Positions 1-11,095 of a stretch of DNA of 64,000 nt are shown piece after piece. Position 1 is the stretch's first letter. Every line of letters starts with the position of its first letter. The notes under the pieces were generated by a model. The model did not search any database. It was not told the origin of the DNA and saw nothing but the letters and a program-made list of their open reading frames with translations. The DNA comes from Arthrobacter sp. S41 (GTDB taxonomy: Bacteria > Actinomycetota > Actinomycetes > Actinomycetales > Micrococcaceae), in NCBI RefSeq assembly GCF_004320535.1, contig NZ_SIHY01000001.1, positions 868,001-932,000 on the forward strand. The letters are read 5' to 3'. Both the position numbers and the translations under genes were made by a program.

Positions 1-1907
1 CCCATTTTGGCGGTCTAGGGGCGGGCGCGCGCTATGGGCTGCGCGCCGACGGTGAGTTCCGGCCGAACGATGGCTTGCGCTTTAACGTCAACAAATTGCT
101 CATCGACCCTTATGCTCGGTCGTTGGACCGTCCGGTGCGCTATCACGAACTGATGGAAGGCACCGAGCCGGCAGAAAACGAAGAGCTCGAACCTGTGCTG
201 GATCTGCGCGACAGTGCCACGGTGGTACCTCACGGCATCATTACCGCGACGCCCACGGGACCGGAGCCTGCCAGCAACCGCCCAGGCCACGACCTGGCTG
301 ATCTGGTGATTTACGAGACTCATCTGAAAGGCATCTCGGCTGCGCATCCAAGCGTTCCCGAGCAGTTACGTGGAACCTATGCCGGCATGGGCCATCCAGC
401 GGTGATTGAACACCTCGTTTCCTTGGGTGTTAATGCCGTGGAACTTCTGCCGGTGCAGACCTTCCTCGACGATGCACACATCGTTGAGAAAGAGCTGCGC
501 AACTATTGGGGTTATCAGCCGGTGGCGTGGTTCGCTCCGGAACCGCGCTATGCCCAAAATAATGCGATCGCTGAGCTTCGCCAACTGGTTTATACCCTGC
601 ATGAAGCTGGCATCGAAGTCATTCTTGACGTGGTGTACAACCACAGCGGCGAAGGCGGAGATCAAGGTCCAACGCTGAATCTTCGTGGTCTGGATAATGC
701 TGGCTACTTTCGGTTAGCCGAAGATCAGCGCCACTACATTAACGACGCCGGAACCGGCAATACGCTGGCGGTTGATACCCCGATAGTGCTGCGCATGGTG
801 ATGGACAGCCTGCGCTACTGGGCACAAACTTTCGGCGTTGACGGTTTCCGCTTCGACCTGGCCACCGCGGTAGCGAGAGGCCCCGAAGGCTTTAACCCGG
901 AAGGCAGCTTCCTGCAGGCCATCGCCCAAGATCCGGTGCTCGCCGAGCTGAAGCTCATTGCCGAACCGTGGGATCTTGGTCCGGGCGGTTACCAGTTGGG
1001 CAACTTCCCTGCCCCCTTCGCTCAGTGGAACGATCGCTTCCGCGATGGGGTACGTCGGGCTTGGCGTGGCGAAGTGCTCGGTGAAGCCAACTTCGGTTCC
1101 TTACTATTGGGTTCCGCGGACCTCTTTGATGACTCCGGTCGCACTACCCTCGCGGGAGTGAACTTCATCAGCGCCCATGACGGGTTCACCTTGCGTGATA
1201 CCGTCTCGTATGCGCAGAAGCATAACGAGGCCAATGGAGAGGAGAATCGGGATGGCCACGGTGAGAACTACTCCGATAACCATGGAGTAGAAGGACCGAC
1301 CGACGACCCGGAGATCGTTGCGGCGCGCAGCTTGCGTGTGCGCGCGATGCTCGCCACCCTGCTTTTGGCACAGGGTGTGCCTATGCTTCTGGCGGGCGAT
1401 GAACTGGGCAATAGCCAGTCGGGCAATAACAACGCCTACGCTCAGGACAATGAGTTGGGGTGGATCGACTGGTCTGAACCAGACTGGGAGCTGATCAGCT
1501 ATGTACGTCAGCTCATTGATGTACGCCGGCGACTCCCGTTGCTGCGCCAGCGTGGCTTCTTGCACGGAAAGGTGCGCGCCGACGGGTTTAAGGACGTGCG
1601 TTGGTTATGCCCGGGTGGATCTGCTCCCACCGCCGAGCACTGGAAAGATCCGGCCTTCCGTTCGTTGGCTCTCCAGCTTCGCGGTTGCGCCCAGGATCCA
1701 CGCGGTGAAGAACTCACCGGTAGTGTGCTGATCATTTTCAACTTTGGCGACCACTGCGACTTTGCGCTTCCTGCGGAGGGCGAAGCTCAATGGAAGATCG
1801 AGTTGGACAGCGCCGAGCCTGAACACTCGGCGGACGCGGTGGACGCAGTGACAGAGAGTTACGCTGCCAAGGCTCATAGCGTTGTGGTGCTCAGTACCGG
1901 TCTTTAG
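1..1907 (+). CDS. glgX: Glycogen debranching enzyme GlgX (5' end outside window)
   Basis: Isoamylase-type debranching enzyme of family GH13 that hydrolyses alpha-1,6 branches during glycogen breakdown in the cytoplasm. The frame is open from base 3, and the residues there (GARYGLRADGEF, then NDGLRFNVNKLLIDPYAR) are typical of the inner part of the N-terminal region, so the true start lies upstream of the window. All four GH13 regions are visible: DVVYNH near base 629, GVDGFRFDLA with the nucleophile Asp near 834, LIAEPWD with the acid/base Glu near 953, and ISAHDG near 1167. The C-terminal beta domain is complete. The gene converges on secG across a strong hairpin. Whether other glycogen genes lie upstream cannot be seen. 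TreX-type debranching enzymes are close relatives and cannot be excluded, but GlgX is the usual assignment. Confidence 0.93.
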   Translation, partial: HFGGLGAGARYGLRADGEFRPNDGLRFNVNKLLIDPYARSLDRPVRYHELMEGTEPAENEELEPVLDLRDSATVVPHGIITATPTGPEPASNRPGHDLADLVIYETHLKGISAAHPSVPEQLRGTYAGMGHPAVIEHLVSLGVNAVELLPVQTFLDDAHIVEKELRNYWGYQPVAWFAPEPRYAQNNAIAELRQLVYTLHEAGIEVILDVVYNHSGEGGDQGPTLNLRGLDNAGYFRLAEDQRHYINDAGTGNTLAVDTPIVLRMVMDSLRYWAQTFGVDGFRFDLATAVARGPEGFNPEGSFLQAIAQDPVLAELKLIAEPWDLGPGGYQLGNFPAPFAQWNDRFRDGVRRAWRGEVLGEANFGSLLLGSADLFDDSGRTTLAGVNFISAHDGFTLRDTVSYAQKHNEANGEENRDGHGENYSDNHGVEGPTDDPEIVAARSLRVRAMLATLLLAQGVPMLLAGDELGNSQSGNNNAYAQDNELGWIDWSEPDWELISYVRQLIDVRRRLPLLRQRGFLHGKVRADGFKDVRWLCPGGSAPTAEHWKDPAFRSLALQLRGCAQDPRGEELTGSVLIIFNFGDHCDFALPAEGEAQWKIELDSAEPEHSADAVDAVTESYAAKAHSVVVLSTGL

Positions 1908-1926
1908 CGCGCACGTTGTTAAACTC

Positions 1927-1963
1927 AATGGGCGCCTTCCACATGATGTGGAAGGCGCCCATT
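1927..1963. terminator. Bidirectional hairpin terminator between glgX and secG
   Basis: A perfect 17-bp inverted repeat (arms 1927-1943 and 1947-1963, core GGGCGCCTTCCACA) with a 3-nt loop lies 20 bases after the glgX stop and before the convergent secG stop. There is no clear U-tract on either side, as is common in high-G+C actinobacteria. It most likely ends transcription from both sides. Confidence 0.8.
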
Positions 1964-1987
1964 GGCAGCTGATGATCTAAGGTTCGC

Positions 1988-2239
1988 TTAGGCCTCGGCG
2001 CTGAACCTCAGGACTAGGGCTAGGCCGATAATCACGGCGCCCCAGACAAGACCAAGAATAATGGTGATGCGATTCAGGTTGCGCTCGGCAACGCCTGAAG
2101 AGCCCATAGAGCTGGTCATGCCGCCGCCGAACATGTCCGACATACCGCCACCACGACCCTTATGAAGCAGGATCAGGAGGGTTAGCAGGACACTTGTGAT
2201 GCCCAGCAGTACCTGCAGGATGATCTTGATAATATCCAA
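1988..2239 (-). CDS. secG: Preprotein translocase subunit SecG
   Basis: Small integral membrane component of the SecYEG translocon. The 83 residues show two hydrophobic segments (about 4-24 and 57-78) separated by a glycine-rich cytoplasmic loop (HKGRGGGMSDMFGGGM), the family hallmark. It is the last gene of the gap-pgk-tpiA-secG cluster, starting 22 bases after tpiA; this linkage of secG to tpiA is conserved across actinobacteria. It probably shares the glycolytic transcript and ends at the hairpin at 1927-1963. Confidence 0.95.
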   Translation of the reverse strand: MDIIKIILQVLLGITSVLLTLLILLHKGRGGGMSDMFGGGMTSSMGSSGVAERNLNRITIILGLVWGAVIIGLALVLRFSAEA

Positions 2240-2261
2240 GTCGACGGTTCCTTAGCTAGAT

Positions 2262-3077
2262 TCAGTCGGTTACGAGGTGTTGCTCGAACCTGACAATATT
2301 AGCAAACTCTTCAGCGTCGAGGCTGGCTCCGCCAACCAACACGCCGTCAACGTCACGCTCGCGCATGATCGCTGCCGTGTTCGCAGCCTTAACACTACCG
2401 CCATAGAGCAGCTGAGTCTTCTCAGCGATTTCTTGGCCGTAACGCTGGGCAAGTGCACCGCGAATTGCTGCACACATTTCCTGAGCATCTGCAGGACCTG
2501 CAACTTCACCGGTACCGATGGCCCACACTGGCTCGTAAGCGATGACCAGGTTTTCTGCCTGTTCAGCGCTCACGCCTTCCAGCGATTCAGCCAACTGGTT
2601 CAAGGTGAACTCTACGTGCTCCGCAGCCTTACGAACTTCCAAGCCTTCTCCAACGCAAAGCATTGGGGTCAGCTCGTGACGGTAAGCAGCCGCCAACTTG
2701 GTAGCAATTACGTCGTTCGTTTCGTTGTGGTATTCACGACGCTCGGAGTGACCTACCAAAACGTAGGTGCAACCGAGCTTCTTCAGGAACTGGCCCGAAA
2801 TTTCGCCGGTGTACGCACCCGAATCCTGTGCAGACAAATCCTGAGCGCCGTAAACGACGTCCAGCTTGTCGCCCAGAACCAAGGTCTGAACACCACGGAT
2901 GTCCGTGAATGGCGGGAATACTGCAACTTGCGCACGATCGTAGTTGTGCTCGTGGTCCTTGAGGGTCCACGCAAGCTTCTGGACTAGGGTGATGCCCTGG
3001 ACGTGGTCCATGTTCATCTTCCAGTTGCCAGCGATCAGCGGCTGGCGCACAAAGGCGCCGTTCTGCGAAATGGTCAT
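2262..3077 (-). CDS. tpiA: Triose-phosphate isomerase
   Basis: Interconverts dihydroxyacetone phosphate and glyceraldehyde 3-phosphate in glycolysis and gluconeogenesis. The 271-residue TIM barrel carries the catalytic Lys20 in AGNWKMN, His110 in VGHSERR, Glu182 in [10 protein letters not shown], and the phosphate-binding YGGSVKAAN and [10 protein letters not shown] loops. It is a little longer than the usual 250 or so because of an N-terminal extension before [10 protein letters not shown]. The start lies 3 bases after the pgk stop, so the two are probably translationally coupled. Confidence 0.97.
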   Translation of the reverse strand: MTISQNGAFVRQPLIAGNWKMNMDHVQGITLVQKLAWTLKDHEHNYDRAQVAVFPPFTDIRGVQTLVLGDKLDVVYGAQDLSAQDSGAYTGEISGQFLKKLGCTYVLVGHSERREYHNETNDVIATKLAAAYRHELTPMLCVGEGLEVRKAAEHVEFTLNQLAESLEGVSAEQAENLVIAYEPVWAIGTGEVAGPADAQEMCAAIRGALAQRYGQEIAEKTQLLYGGSVKAANTAAIMRERDVDGVLVGGASLDAEEFANIVRFEQHLVTD

Positions 3078-3080
3078 TTC

Positions 3081-4310
3081 TTAACCTTCCAATGCGGCAA
3101 CGCCCGGCAGGGTCTTGCCTTCGAGGTACTCCAAGGATGCTCCGCCACCGGTGGAGATATGACCGAAGTCGTCCTCCGAGAAGCCCAGTGCACGTACGGC
3201 TGCGGCTGAATCGCCACCGCCGACAACGCTGAACGCTTCCGAGTTGGCCAGTGCCTGAGCAACAGTGCGGGTACCTTCAGCGAATGCCGGGATCTCGAAT
3301 ACGCCCATTGGGCCATTCCAGAACACGGTATTTGCGCTGGTGATGTAGCTTGCAAACTGCTCTGCCGACTTAGGTCCGATATCCAGGCCCAATCCGTTGG
3401 AACCGAAGCTCGCTTCTTCGATCTCGTCAGCTGGCAAGATTTCGTGTGCGGCGTCGGCACCAAACTTCTCGGCGACTACAACGTCAACAGGAACGATGAT
3501 CTCGCAACCGAGCTGCTCAGCGCGCTTGAGGTAATCTTCGCAGACGGAAATCTGGTCTTCTTCAAGCAACGAGCCGCCAATGGCGTAGCCCTGAGCCTTG
3601 AGGAAGGTGAAAGCCATGCCGCCACCGATCAGCAACTGATCGGCCTTACCCAGCAGGTTGTCAATAACTGCAAGCTTGTCCGAAACCTTAGAACCACCCA
3701 GAACCACCACATAGGGGCGCTTAGGAGATTCAGTCAAGGTCTTGAGAACCTTGACTTCGGTTGCAACCAGGTCACCCTGGTAGCTAGGGAGCAAGCTTGC
3801 GATGTCATAAACCGAAGCGTGCTTGCGGTGTACGGCGCCAAAAGCGTCGTTCACGTAAGCGCCGTTTTCGCCGGTCAGAGCAGCCAATTCCTTGGCGAAC
3901 TCTTCGCGTTCTGCGTCAACCTTAGAGGTTTCGCGAGCATCGAAGCGAACATTTTCAAGAACCAGTACAGAACCTTCAGCAAGGTCTGCCGCGGCCTTGC
4001 GAGCGGATTCGCCCACAACATCCTCGGCAACCGTTACATCAAAGTCGGCAAGTTCGTTCAAGCGCTGTGCTGCAGGTGCGATCGAGTACTTCGCATCGAA
4101 CTGCCCCTTAGGGCGGCCCAGGTGCGCCATAACAATGACCTTTGCACCTGCTTCAACTAGCTTGGTGATGACCGGCAAAGATGCGCGTACGCGGCCGTCA
4201 TCGGTCACAGTTGCACCGTCGAGCGGCACGTTCAGGTCACTGCGGACCAGAACGTGCCGTCCGCGGACACCGTTGTCAGCGATCAATTCGTCAATAGTGT
4301 GAGAAGACAT
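3081..4310 (-). CDS. pgk: Phosphoglycerate kinase
   Basis: Transfers the acyl phosphate of 1,3-bisphosphoglycerate to ADP, the first ATP-yielding step of glycolysis. The 409 residues show the N-domain substrate motifs RSDLNVPL (23-30) and HLGRPKG (63-69), the hinge region, and the C-domain nucleotide loop GGGDSAAAV. Length is normal for the family. It sits 16 bases after gap and 3 before tpiA, in the same order as in most actinobacteria. Confidence 0.97.
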   Translation of the reverse strand: MSSHTIDELIADNGVRGRHVLVRSDLNVPLDGATVTDDGRVRASLPVITKLVEAGAKVIVMAHLGRPKGQFDAKYSIAPAAQRLNELADFDVTVAEDVVGESARKAAADLAEGSVLVLENVRFDARETSKVDAEREEFAKELAALTGENGAYVNDAFGAVHRKHASVYDIASLLPSYQGDLVATEVKVLKTLTESPKRPYVVVLGGSKVSDKLAVIDNLLGKADQLLIGGGMAFTFLKAQGYAIGGSLLEEDQISVCEDYLKRAEQLGCEIIVPVDVVVAEKFGADAAHEILPADEIEEASFGSNGLGLDIGPKSAEQFASYITSANTVFWNGPMGVFEIPAFAEGTRTVAQALANSEAFSVVGGGDSAAAVRALGFSEDDFGHISTGGGASLEYLEGKTLPGVAALEG

Positions 4311-4326
4311 ATCTCTAGGTTATCGA

Positions 4327-5472
<1,146 letters not shown>

Positions 5473-5516
5473 CTACGCTATTTAAGCGCAGAATGTGAGC
5501 TAACTTACCAGATTAC

Positions 5517-6146
5517 TTATTTACCGGGAACGATTAGCGAAGCTGCACCCTTACGAGCTGCTTCAAAACGTGCCTGAACGTCTGCCCAGTTCACGATGTT
5601 CCAGAAAGCCTTAACGTAGTCAGCCTTCACGTTGACGTAGTCCAGGTAGAAGGCGTGCTCCCACATGTCCAGCATCAGCAGTGGGGTGGTTGCCACTGGA
5701 ATGTTGCCCTGCTGATCGTAGAGCTGCTCGATAACCAGCTGGCCACCAAGTGCGTCGTACGCCAGTACAGCCCAGCCCGAGCCCTGCAGGCTCATTGCTG
5801 CTGCGGTGAAGTGAGCGCGGAAGTTATCGAAGGAGCCGAAGAACTCATCGATTGCTGCGGACAGCTCGCCCTCTGGCTTGTCGCCACCCTCTGGGGACAG
5901 GTTGTTCCAGAAGATCGAGTGGTTGGTGTGTCCACCCAAGTGGAATGCCAGGTCCTTGGACAGCTTCGGGATGTTACCGAATTCGCCCTTTTCGCGGGCT
6001 TCAGCCAGCTGTTCCAGTGCCGAGTTAGCGCCAGCGACGTAAGTTGCGTGGTGCTTGGAGTGGTGCAGCTCCATGATGCGAGCCGAGATGTTTGGCTCGA
6101 GTGCAGCGTAGTCGTACTGCAGTTCTGGCAGTGAATATACAGCCAT
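5517..6146 (-). CDS. sodA: Superoxide dismutase, Mn type (Fe/Mn family)
   Basis: Dismutates superoxide in the cytoplasm. The ATG at 6146 ([12 protein letters not shown]...) is preceded by GAGGAG at good spacing; the longer in-frame extension lacks family similarity. The 209 residues contain the metal ligands in [24 protein letters not shown] and [11 protein letters not shown]. The Gln before GSGW (LQGSGWAVL) is the outer-sphere position typical of Mn rather than Fe enzymes, so Mn is favoured, although cambialistic enzymes exist. It lies between whiA and gap and is flanked by about 60 and 180 bases, so separate expression is likely. Confidence 0.95.
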   Translation of the reverse strand: MAVYSLPELQYDYAALEPNISARIMELHHSKHHATYVAGANSALEQLAEAREKGEFGNIPKLSKDLAFHLGGHTNHSIFWNNLSPEGGDKPEGELSAAIDEFFGSFDNFRAHFTAAAMSLQGSGWAVLAYDALGGQLVIEQLYDQQGNIPVATTPLLMLDMWEHAFYLDYVNVKADYVKAFWNIVNWADVQARFEAARKGAASLIVPGK

Positions 6147-6207
6147 GATTCTCCTCAATTTTCTCTTTCGGATGAATCTCCGTAGGAGGGCTCCCACGGG
6201 GACATTT

Positions 6208-7188
6208 TTAATGTTCCAGTTCGTCTACTGGAACGCTGGACTCCGTGCCTGGTATTCCCAGATCACTGGCCTTCTTGTCAGCCATGGCCAACAAGCGACG
6301 AATTCGACCAGCTATGGCGTCCTTAGTCATTGGGGGCTCAGCCATACGACCGAGCTCGTCGAGGGAAGCTTGTTTGTGCTCCAAGCGAAGCAGCCCAGCG
6401 TAGCGAAGGTGCTCAGGAACTTCCTCGCCAAGAATGCTCAGTGCGCGTTCTACGCGAGCGCCAGCAGCAACTGCTGCCTGGGCACTGCGACGCAGGTTGG
6501 CATCATCAAAGTTTGCCAGCCGGTTGGCCGTGGCACGAACTTCTTTACGCATGCGGCGTTCTTCCCACACCATCAAGGCATCGTGGGCACCCATGCGGGT
6601 CAAAAGCTGCGCAATTGCGTCGCCGTCGCGGATCACCACACGGTCAACGCCGCGCACCTCGCGGGCCTTGACCGTCAGACCCAAACGTCGAGCCGCGCCA
6701 ACAAGCGCCAATGCTGCCTCTGGGCCGGGGCAAGTAATTTCCAATGCAGAACTGCGCCCGGGTTCGGTCAAGGAACCGTGCGATAAGAAGGCGCCGCGCC
6801 AGACTGCTTCAGCATCGGCCGTGGAACCGTTAACGATCACCGAAGGCAAACCTCGAACAGGTCGACCTCGCTGATCTAGTAGCCCAGTCTGCCGAGCGAG
6901 CACTTCTCCGTCTTTGGCGACGCGGACGATGTAACGACTACCCTTACGGATGCCGGAACCTGAGACCATAACGATCTCTGCCTCGTGGCCGTACAACTCG
7001 CCGATGGCCATCTTAAGCCGACGGGCAGTTGCAGCGAGATCCACCTCAGCTTCAATGACAATTCGCCCGGAGACAATATGAAGTCCCCCGCTGAAGCGCA
7101 GCATCGTCGAAACCTCGGCCTTACGTACCGAAGGTTTGCGAATCTCTACTCGCGACAGCTCGTCTTTGACGGAAGCCGTCAATGCCAT
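6208..7188 (-). CDS. whiA: DNA-binding regulator WhiA (DUF199)
   Basis: WhiA is conserved in Gram-positive bacteria; in Streptomyces it controls sporulation genes, while in non-sporulating relatives its role concerns division and growth. The 326 residues comprise the N-terminal homing-endonuclease-like domain (about 1-130, with [18 protein letters not shown]) and a C-terminal helix-turn-helix (about 255-310, [22 protein letters not shown] split here as [10 protein letters not shown] and [14 protein letters not shown]). The start is supported by AAGGGAG upstream. It follows yvcK by 27 bases in the conserved uvrC-rapZ-yvcK-whiA order. Confidence 0.95.
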   Translation of the reverse strand: MALTASVKDELSRVEIRKPSVRKAEVSTMLRFSGGLHIVSGRIVIEAEVDLAATARRLKMAIGELYGHEAEIVMVSGSGIRKGSRYIVRVAKDGEVLARQTGLLDQRGRPVRGLPSVIVNGSTADAEAVWRGAFLSHGSLTEPGRSSALEITCPGPEAALALVGAARRLGLTVKAREVRGVDRVVIRDGDAIAQLLTRMGAHDALMVWEERRMRKEVRATANRLANFDDANLRRSAQAAVAAGARVERALSILGEEVPEHLRYAGLLRLEHKQASLDELGRMAEPPMTKDAIAGRIRRLLAMADKKASDLGIPGTESSVPVDELEH

Positions 7189-7215
7189 GAATCAAACTCC
7201 CTTACTAGGATCTTC

Positions 7216-8238
7216 CTAAGATCCGATCGCGGTAAACACCTCGTGATAGGCCGCCGCTAGTCGCAACGGGTCGTGCACTGCACGACCGTCAGATACTCCT
7301 ACTGTACTAAAAAAGACGCGTGCACCCAGTTTTTGCGCTGCCAGCTCAAATCTCTGACGATTTACAATCTTGGATTCATCAGCAATAATCGCATCGAATT
7401 TTACTTCTGGCGCATAGCGGCTGAGCACTTCAAGATGCGCTGCAGCATCCATCCCGTTGGTCTCATCGGTATCCATCGACAAGTTCATCGTCAGCAGCTT
7501 TTTTGCTGTAGTTGACGCGATTGCCTGACGCATATCGGGCAACAGTAAATGTGGCAGCACCGAGGTGTACCAAGATCCCGGACCTAGGATGACCCAGTCG
7601 GCCAGCTCAATGGATTCCAAAGCCTCGGAGCATGCCGGCGCATCGGCTGGTTCCAAACGAACATTGGTGACCAAACCACCGGCTCCGGCGCGTGCCAGTT
7701 TCGCTTGACCTTCAATTCTTCGACGAACCAACGAGTCATTCTCATCGGATTCGAGCACATCCCCATGGATGGACAACGGCATGGTACTCATCGGCAGAAC
7801 CTGGCCGCGTGCGCCAAGCAACGCTCCAGCCCAACGTAGTCCTGCCACTGGATTATCCAAAAGTTCCCACAGGGCCAAAATCAGTAGGTTTCCTACCGCA
7901 TGACCGTTCAGTGGCTCTTCAAGGTTCGCGTCTGATGCAAAGCGGTGTTGCATGACATCGCGCCAGGTTCGGCCCCAATCGGTGTCGTCACATAACGCAG
8001 CCAAAGCCATCCGCAAGTCCCCCGGTGGCAACACGTCAAAGGAGCCACGTAGGCGCCCTGAACTTCCACCGTCATCGGCCACGGTTACAACGGCGGTGAG
8101 CTCGGTAGTCAGTCGGCGTAGTGCCGACAGTGAGGAGGACAGACCGTGCCCTCCGCCCAATGCGACAACTGAAGGGTTGCGCTGATCGTCGCCTCGGGTT
8201 AGTCCCTGAATCGAAATGGGACCGGTTGCAAAGGCCAT
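7216..8238 (-). CDS. yvcK: Gluconeogenesis factor YvcK/CuvA family
   Basis: UPF0052/CofD-like protein with a Rossmann fold; in Bacillus subtilis and mycobacteria the family binds UDP-sugars and affects carbon balance and cell-wall synthesis. The 340 residues start with VALGGGHGLSSSLSALRR (nucleotide-binding loop) followed by TVADDGGSSGRLR and LPPGDLRMALAAL, all diagnostic. The start lies 4 bases after the rapZ stop. The N-terminal 25 residues (MAFATGPISIQGLTRGDDQR) are not conserved, so translation could begin slightly later. Confidence 0.93.
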   Translation of the reverse strand: MAFATGPISIQGLTRGDDQRNPSVVALGGGHGLSSSLSALRRLTTELTAVVTVADDGGSSGRLRGSFDVLPPGDLRMALAALCDDTDWGRTWRDVMQHRFASDANLEEPLNGHAVGNLLILALWELLDNPVAGLRWAGALLGARGQVLPMSTMPLSIHGDVLESDENDSLVRRRIEGQAKLARAGAGGLVTNVRLEPADAPACSEALESIELADWVILGPGSWYTSVLPHLLLPDMRQAIASTTAKKLLTMNLSMDTDETNGMDAAAHLEVLSRYAPEVKFDAIIADESKIVNRQRFELAAQKLGARVFFSTVGVSDGRAVHDPLRLAAAYHEVFTAIGS

Positions 8239-8242
8239 GTTT

Positions 8243-9136
8243 TTACTCGCGTCCTAGATCGCGGTGGCTGATGCTCACGCGAACGTTAGGGAACTGTGCC
8301 AATCGTCGGCCAAGTTCAATGGTGGTGGCAACCGAGCGGTGCTTTCCTCCGGTGCAGCCTACCGCAATGGTGGCATAGTGCTTATTTTCGCGGCGGTAGC
8401 CCTCAAATACAGGCTCAAGAGCTTTGAGGTAGTTCTCAATGAAGTCGCTAGTGCCTTCTTGGTTCAAGACGTAGTCAGAAACTTCTTTGTCCTGTCCGGT
8501 CTGGGGGCGCAACTCTGGAACCCAGTGTGGGTTAGGGATGAAGCGCACGTCGGCCACGTAGTTGGCATCGGTTGGAAGACCGTATTTGAAGCCAAAGCTC
8601 ATGACATTGATGCGTAGGATGATCGGACCGGACTCACTAAAGAGCTCGGTCACCGAACGCGCCAGATCGTGCACCGACATCGTTGAAGAGTCCAAGACGA
8701 TTTCCGCGGCTTCGCGCAGCTGATCGGTGATACCGCGTTCCTTGGTAATCCCGTCAACAATTCGACCGTCACCCTGTAGCGGATGCGGGCGGCGACCCTG
8801 TTCAAATCGTCGGATCAGAACTTCATCGCTGGCGTTGAGATAGACCAGTCGGAATTTCACTCCGCTAGCTGTCAGGTTGGCTAGCGCGTCGCGAATCTCC
8901 GGGAACATTTCTTTGGAACGCACGTCCATGACTACGGCCATCTTGGGGATGGATCCCTGCGAACGGCTCATCATTTCAGTCAGCGGGCCAAGCATGGCCG
9001 GTGGCAGGTTCTCCACCACATACCAGCCCTGGTCTTCCAAGGCGTGGGCAACGGTGGTTCGACCGGCACCTGACATGCCAGTTACGATCACCAGTTCAGA
9101 CTCAGGCGGTTTTACGGCTTCATACTCAGCGGTCAT
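8243..9136 (-). CDS. rapZ: RNase adapter / nucleotide-binding protein RapZ (YvcJ)
   Basis: P-loop protein of the RapZ/YvcJ family. E. coli RapZ delivers a small RNA to RNase E and senses glucosamine-6-phosphate; the actinobacterial role is less defined. The 297 residues show Walker A GMSGAGRTTVAH (about 20-31), VVENLPPAML, VMDVRSKEMF and the C-terminal signature CTGGKHRSV. The gene follows uvrC by 9 bases and precedes yvcK by 4, so these are almost certainly co-transcribed. Confidence 0.94.
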   Translation of the reverse strand: MTAEYEAVKPPESELVIVTGMSGAGRTTVAHALEDQGWYVVENLPPAMLGPLTEMMSRSQGSIPKMAVVMDVRSKEMFPEIRDALANLTASGVKFRLVYLNASDEVLIRRFEQGRRPHPLQGDGRIVDGITKERGITDQLREAAEIVLDSSTMSVHDLARSVTELFSESGPIILRINVMSFGFKYGLPTDANYVADVRFIPNPHWVPELRPQTGQDKEVSDYVLNQEGTSDFIENYLKALEPVFEGYRRENKHYATIAVGCTGGKHRSVATTIELGRRLAQFPNVRVSISHRDLGRE

Positions 9137-9145
9137 ATTCCAAGG

Positions 9146-11092
9146 CTAGTCGACAATTTCGCCTGTCGTCATATTCACACCAGTAAGTGAAGCATCTTCG
9201 AGGGAGTCTTTGATGATTGTCGCAAGTTTCTCTCCCACCCCTGGGACTTCAACCAGTTCAGCAATACTTGCTGCACGGATCTTCTTCATGGAGCCAAAGT
9301 GCTTACGCAGCGCTGCTTGCTTAGCTTTGCCAAGACCTGGGACAGCGTCCAGATCAGAGGCAATCATGGACTTGGCACGCTTCTCACGGTGGAAGGTGAT
9401 GGCGAATCGGTGCGCCTCATCGCGCAATCGTTGGACCAGGTACAGCGCATCAGAAGCGCGCGGAAGAATCACCGGGAACGGATCATCCGGTAGCCACAGT
9501 TCTTCCAAGCGCTTAGCTAGACCAACTACAGGTATATCGTCGATCCCCAGATCGTCCATGGCTTTTTGCGCGGCAGCAACCTGAGGCGGGCCACCATCCA
9601 CGATCACCAATGACGGCGGGTAAGAGAACTTCTTTTTGGTGCTCTCCCCTATCTCATCCTCGGTCACCGCACCAGTTGCAAAGGAGGCAGGGTCAACCTT
9701 CTCTTTGAGGTAGCGGCTGAAGCGTCGGTAAATGACGTCGTACATGCTCGCGGTATCGTCGCGTGCGGCATCCCCAGTGATCGAGAACTTACGATATTCG
9801 CTCTTTTTCGGAAGCCCATCTTCAAAGACCACCATGGAGGCAACCACGTTGGTTCCCTGAGTATGCGACGCGTCGTAGCACTCAATACGCAGTAGTGCTT
9901 GTTGGGCACCCAGTGCTTCCTGGAGTTCCTGCATGGCCAAGGAACGGGTTGTGATGTCCCCTGCACGCTTGGACTTGTGAAGTCGAAGTGCCTGTTCCGC
10001 ATTCTCTTTCACAGTCCCGGCCAACGCAGCCTTGTCGCCGCGTTGGGCAACGCGCAAAGAAACCTTGGAACCGCGTAGCTCTGAAAGCCACTGCGTCACG
10101 TCGTTAATGTCATCGGGTAGGGATGGCACAAGAATTTCACGAGGAATGCGGTCCGCGTGGTCAGCATAAATTTGGGTGAGCAATTGCTCAACAAATTCGG
10201 CGTCGGTTACGTCCGCGACCTTCTCAACAACCCAACCGCGCTGTGACCGGATTCGACCGTCTCGAACATGGAACACCTGAACGGATGCTTCCAATTCATC
10301 GCCGTGCACACCGAAAATATCGGCTTCAGTACGGTCGTCCAAAACCACTGCGTTTCGTTCAAAGACTCGCTTCAATGCGGCGATATCATCACGGTAGCGG
10401 GCGGCTTTTTCGTATTCCAATTCCGCTACAGCATCCTGCATTTTCACCGTTAGTGCCCTGGTGAACTTGGTTGCTTCGCCACCCATGAAGGTACATAAAT
10501 CATCGGCGAGCTGGCGGTGGTCTTCCTGGGAGATCCGGCCCACACAGGGTGCGGAACACTTGTCGATATATCCGAGCAGACACGGGCGCCCCGAGGCTTC
10601 TGCTCGTTTAAAGACACCAGGGGCGCAACTGCGCACAGGGAAGACACGCAGCAGGGTATCTAGAGTTTCGCGGATTGCTTTGGCGGGGTAAAAGGGGCCA
10701 AAGTATTTAACGCCCTTGCGCTTATCTCCACGCATGACCAACGCACGAGGGTATTTCTCGTTGAGCGTGATCGCAAGATAGGGATAAGACTTGTCGTCTC
10801 TGAAGACGATATTAAACCGCGGGTTGTATTCCTTGATCCAGACGTACTCCAGCTGCAGAGCTTCAAGCTCTGAACCAACAACGGTCCATTCCACGCTGCC
10901 TGCTGTGTAGACCATGGTCCGTGTTTTGGGCGTGAGCCGATCTGGATTGGCGAAGTAAGACGTCAGTCGATTGCGGAGAACTTTGGCTTTGCCAACATAA
11001 ATCACCCGGCCGTGTTCGTCACGGAAACGATACACACCGGGGTTAGTTGGAATGTCCGAAGTTTTCGGACGGTAACTTGCTGGATCAGCCAT
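9146..11092 (-). CDS. uvrC: Excinuclease ABC subunit C
   Basis: Makes both incisions around bulky lesions in nucleotide excision repair together with UvrA and UvrB, both also in this window. The 648 residues contain the GIY-YIG nuclease domain (about 17-95, PGVYRFRDEHGRVIYVGKAK), the UVR/UvrB-binding motif (about 205-240, VAELEYEKAARYRDDI), the RNase-H-like C-terminal nuclease (about 395-540, IECYDASHTQGTNVVASMVV) and tandem helix-hairpin-helices at the end (VPGLGKAKQAALRKHFGS). Start is 3 bases after the acyltransferase stop, suggesting coupling. Confidence 0.97.
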   Translation of the reverse strand: MADPASYRPKTSDIPTNPGVYRFRDEHGRVIYVGKAKVLRNRLTSYFANPDRLTPKTRTMVYTAGSVEWTVVGSELEALQLEYVWIKEYNPRFNIVFRDDKSYPYLAITLNEKYPRALVMRGDKRKGVKYFGPFYPAKAIRETLDTLLRVFPVRSCAPGVFKRAEASGRPCLLGYIDKCSAPCVGRISQEDHRQLADDLCTFMGGEATKFTRALTVKMQDAVAELEYEKAARYRDDIAALKRVFERNAVVLDDRTEADIFGVHGDELEASVQVFHVRDGRIRSQRGWVVEKVADVTDAEFVEQLLTQIYADHADRIPREILVPSLPDDINDVTQWLSELRGSKVSLRVAQRGDKAALAGTVKENAEQALRLHKSKRAGDITTRSLAMQELQEALGAQQALLRIECYDASHTQGTNVVASMVVFEDGLPKKSEYRKFSITGDAARDDTASMYDVIYRRFSRYLKEKVDPASFATGAVTEDEIGESTKKKFSYPPSLVIVDGGPPQVAAAQKAMDDLGIDDIPVVGLAKRLEELWLPDDPFPVILPRASDALYLVQRLRDEAHRFAITFHREKRAKSMIASDLDAVPGLGKAKQAALRKHFGSMKKIRAASIAELVEVPGVGEKLATIIKDSLEDASLTGVNMTTGEIVD

Positions 11093-11095
11093 GGG

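Noticed and set aside
2277-2987. 236-codon open frame antisense to tpiA
   Set aside because: tpiA motifs on the minus strand are unambiguous; this is a mirror frame.
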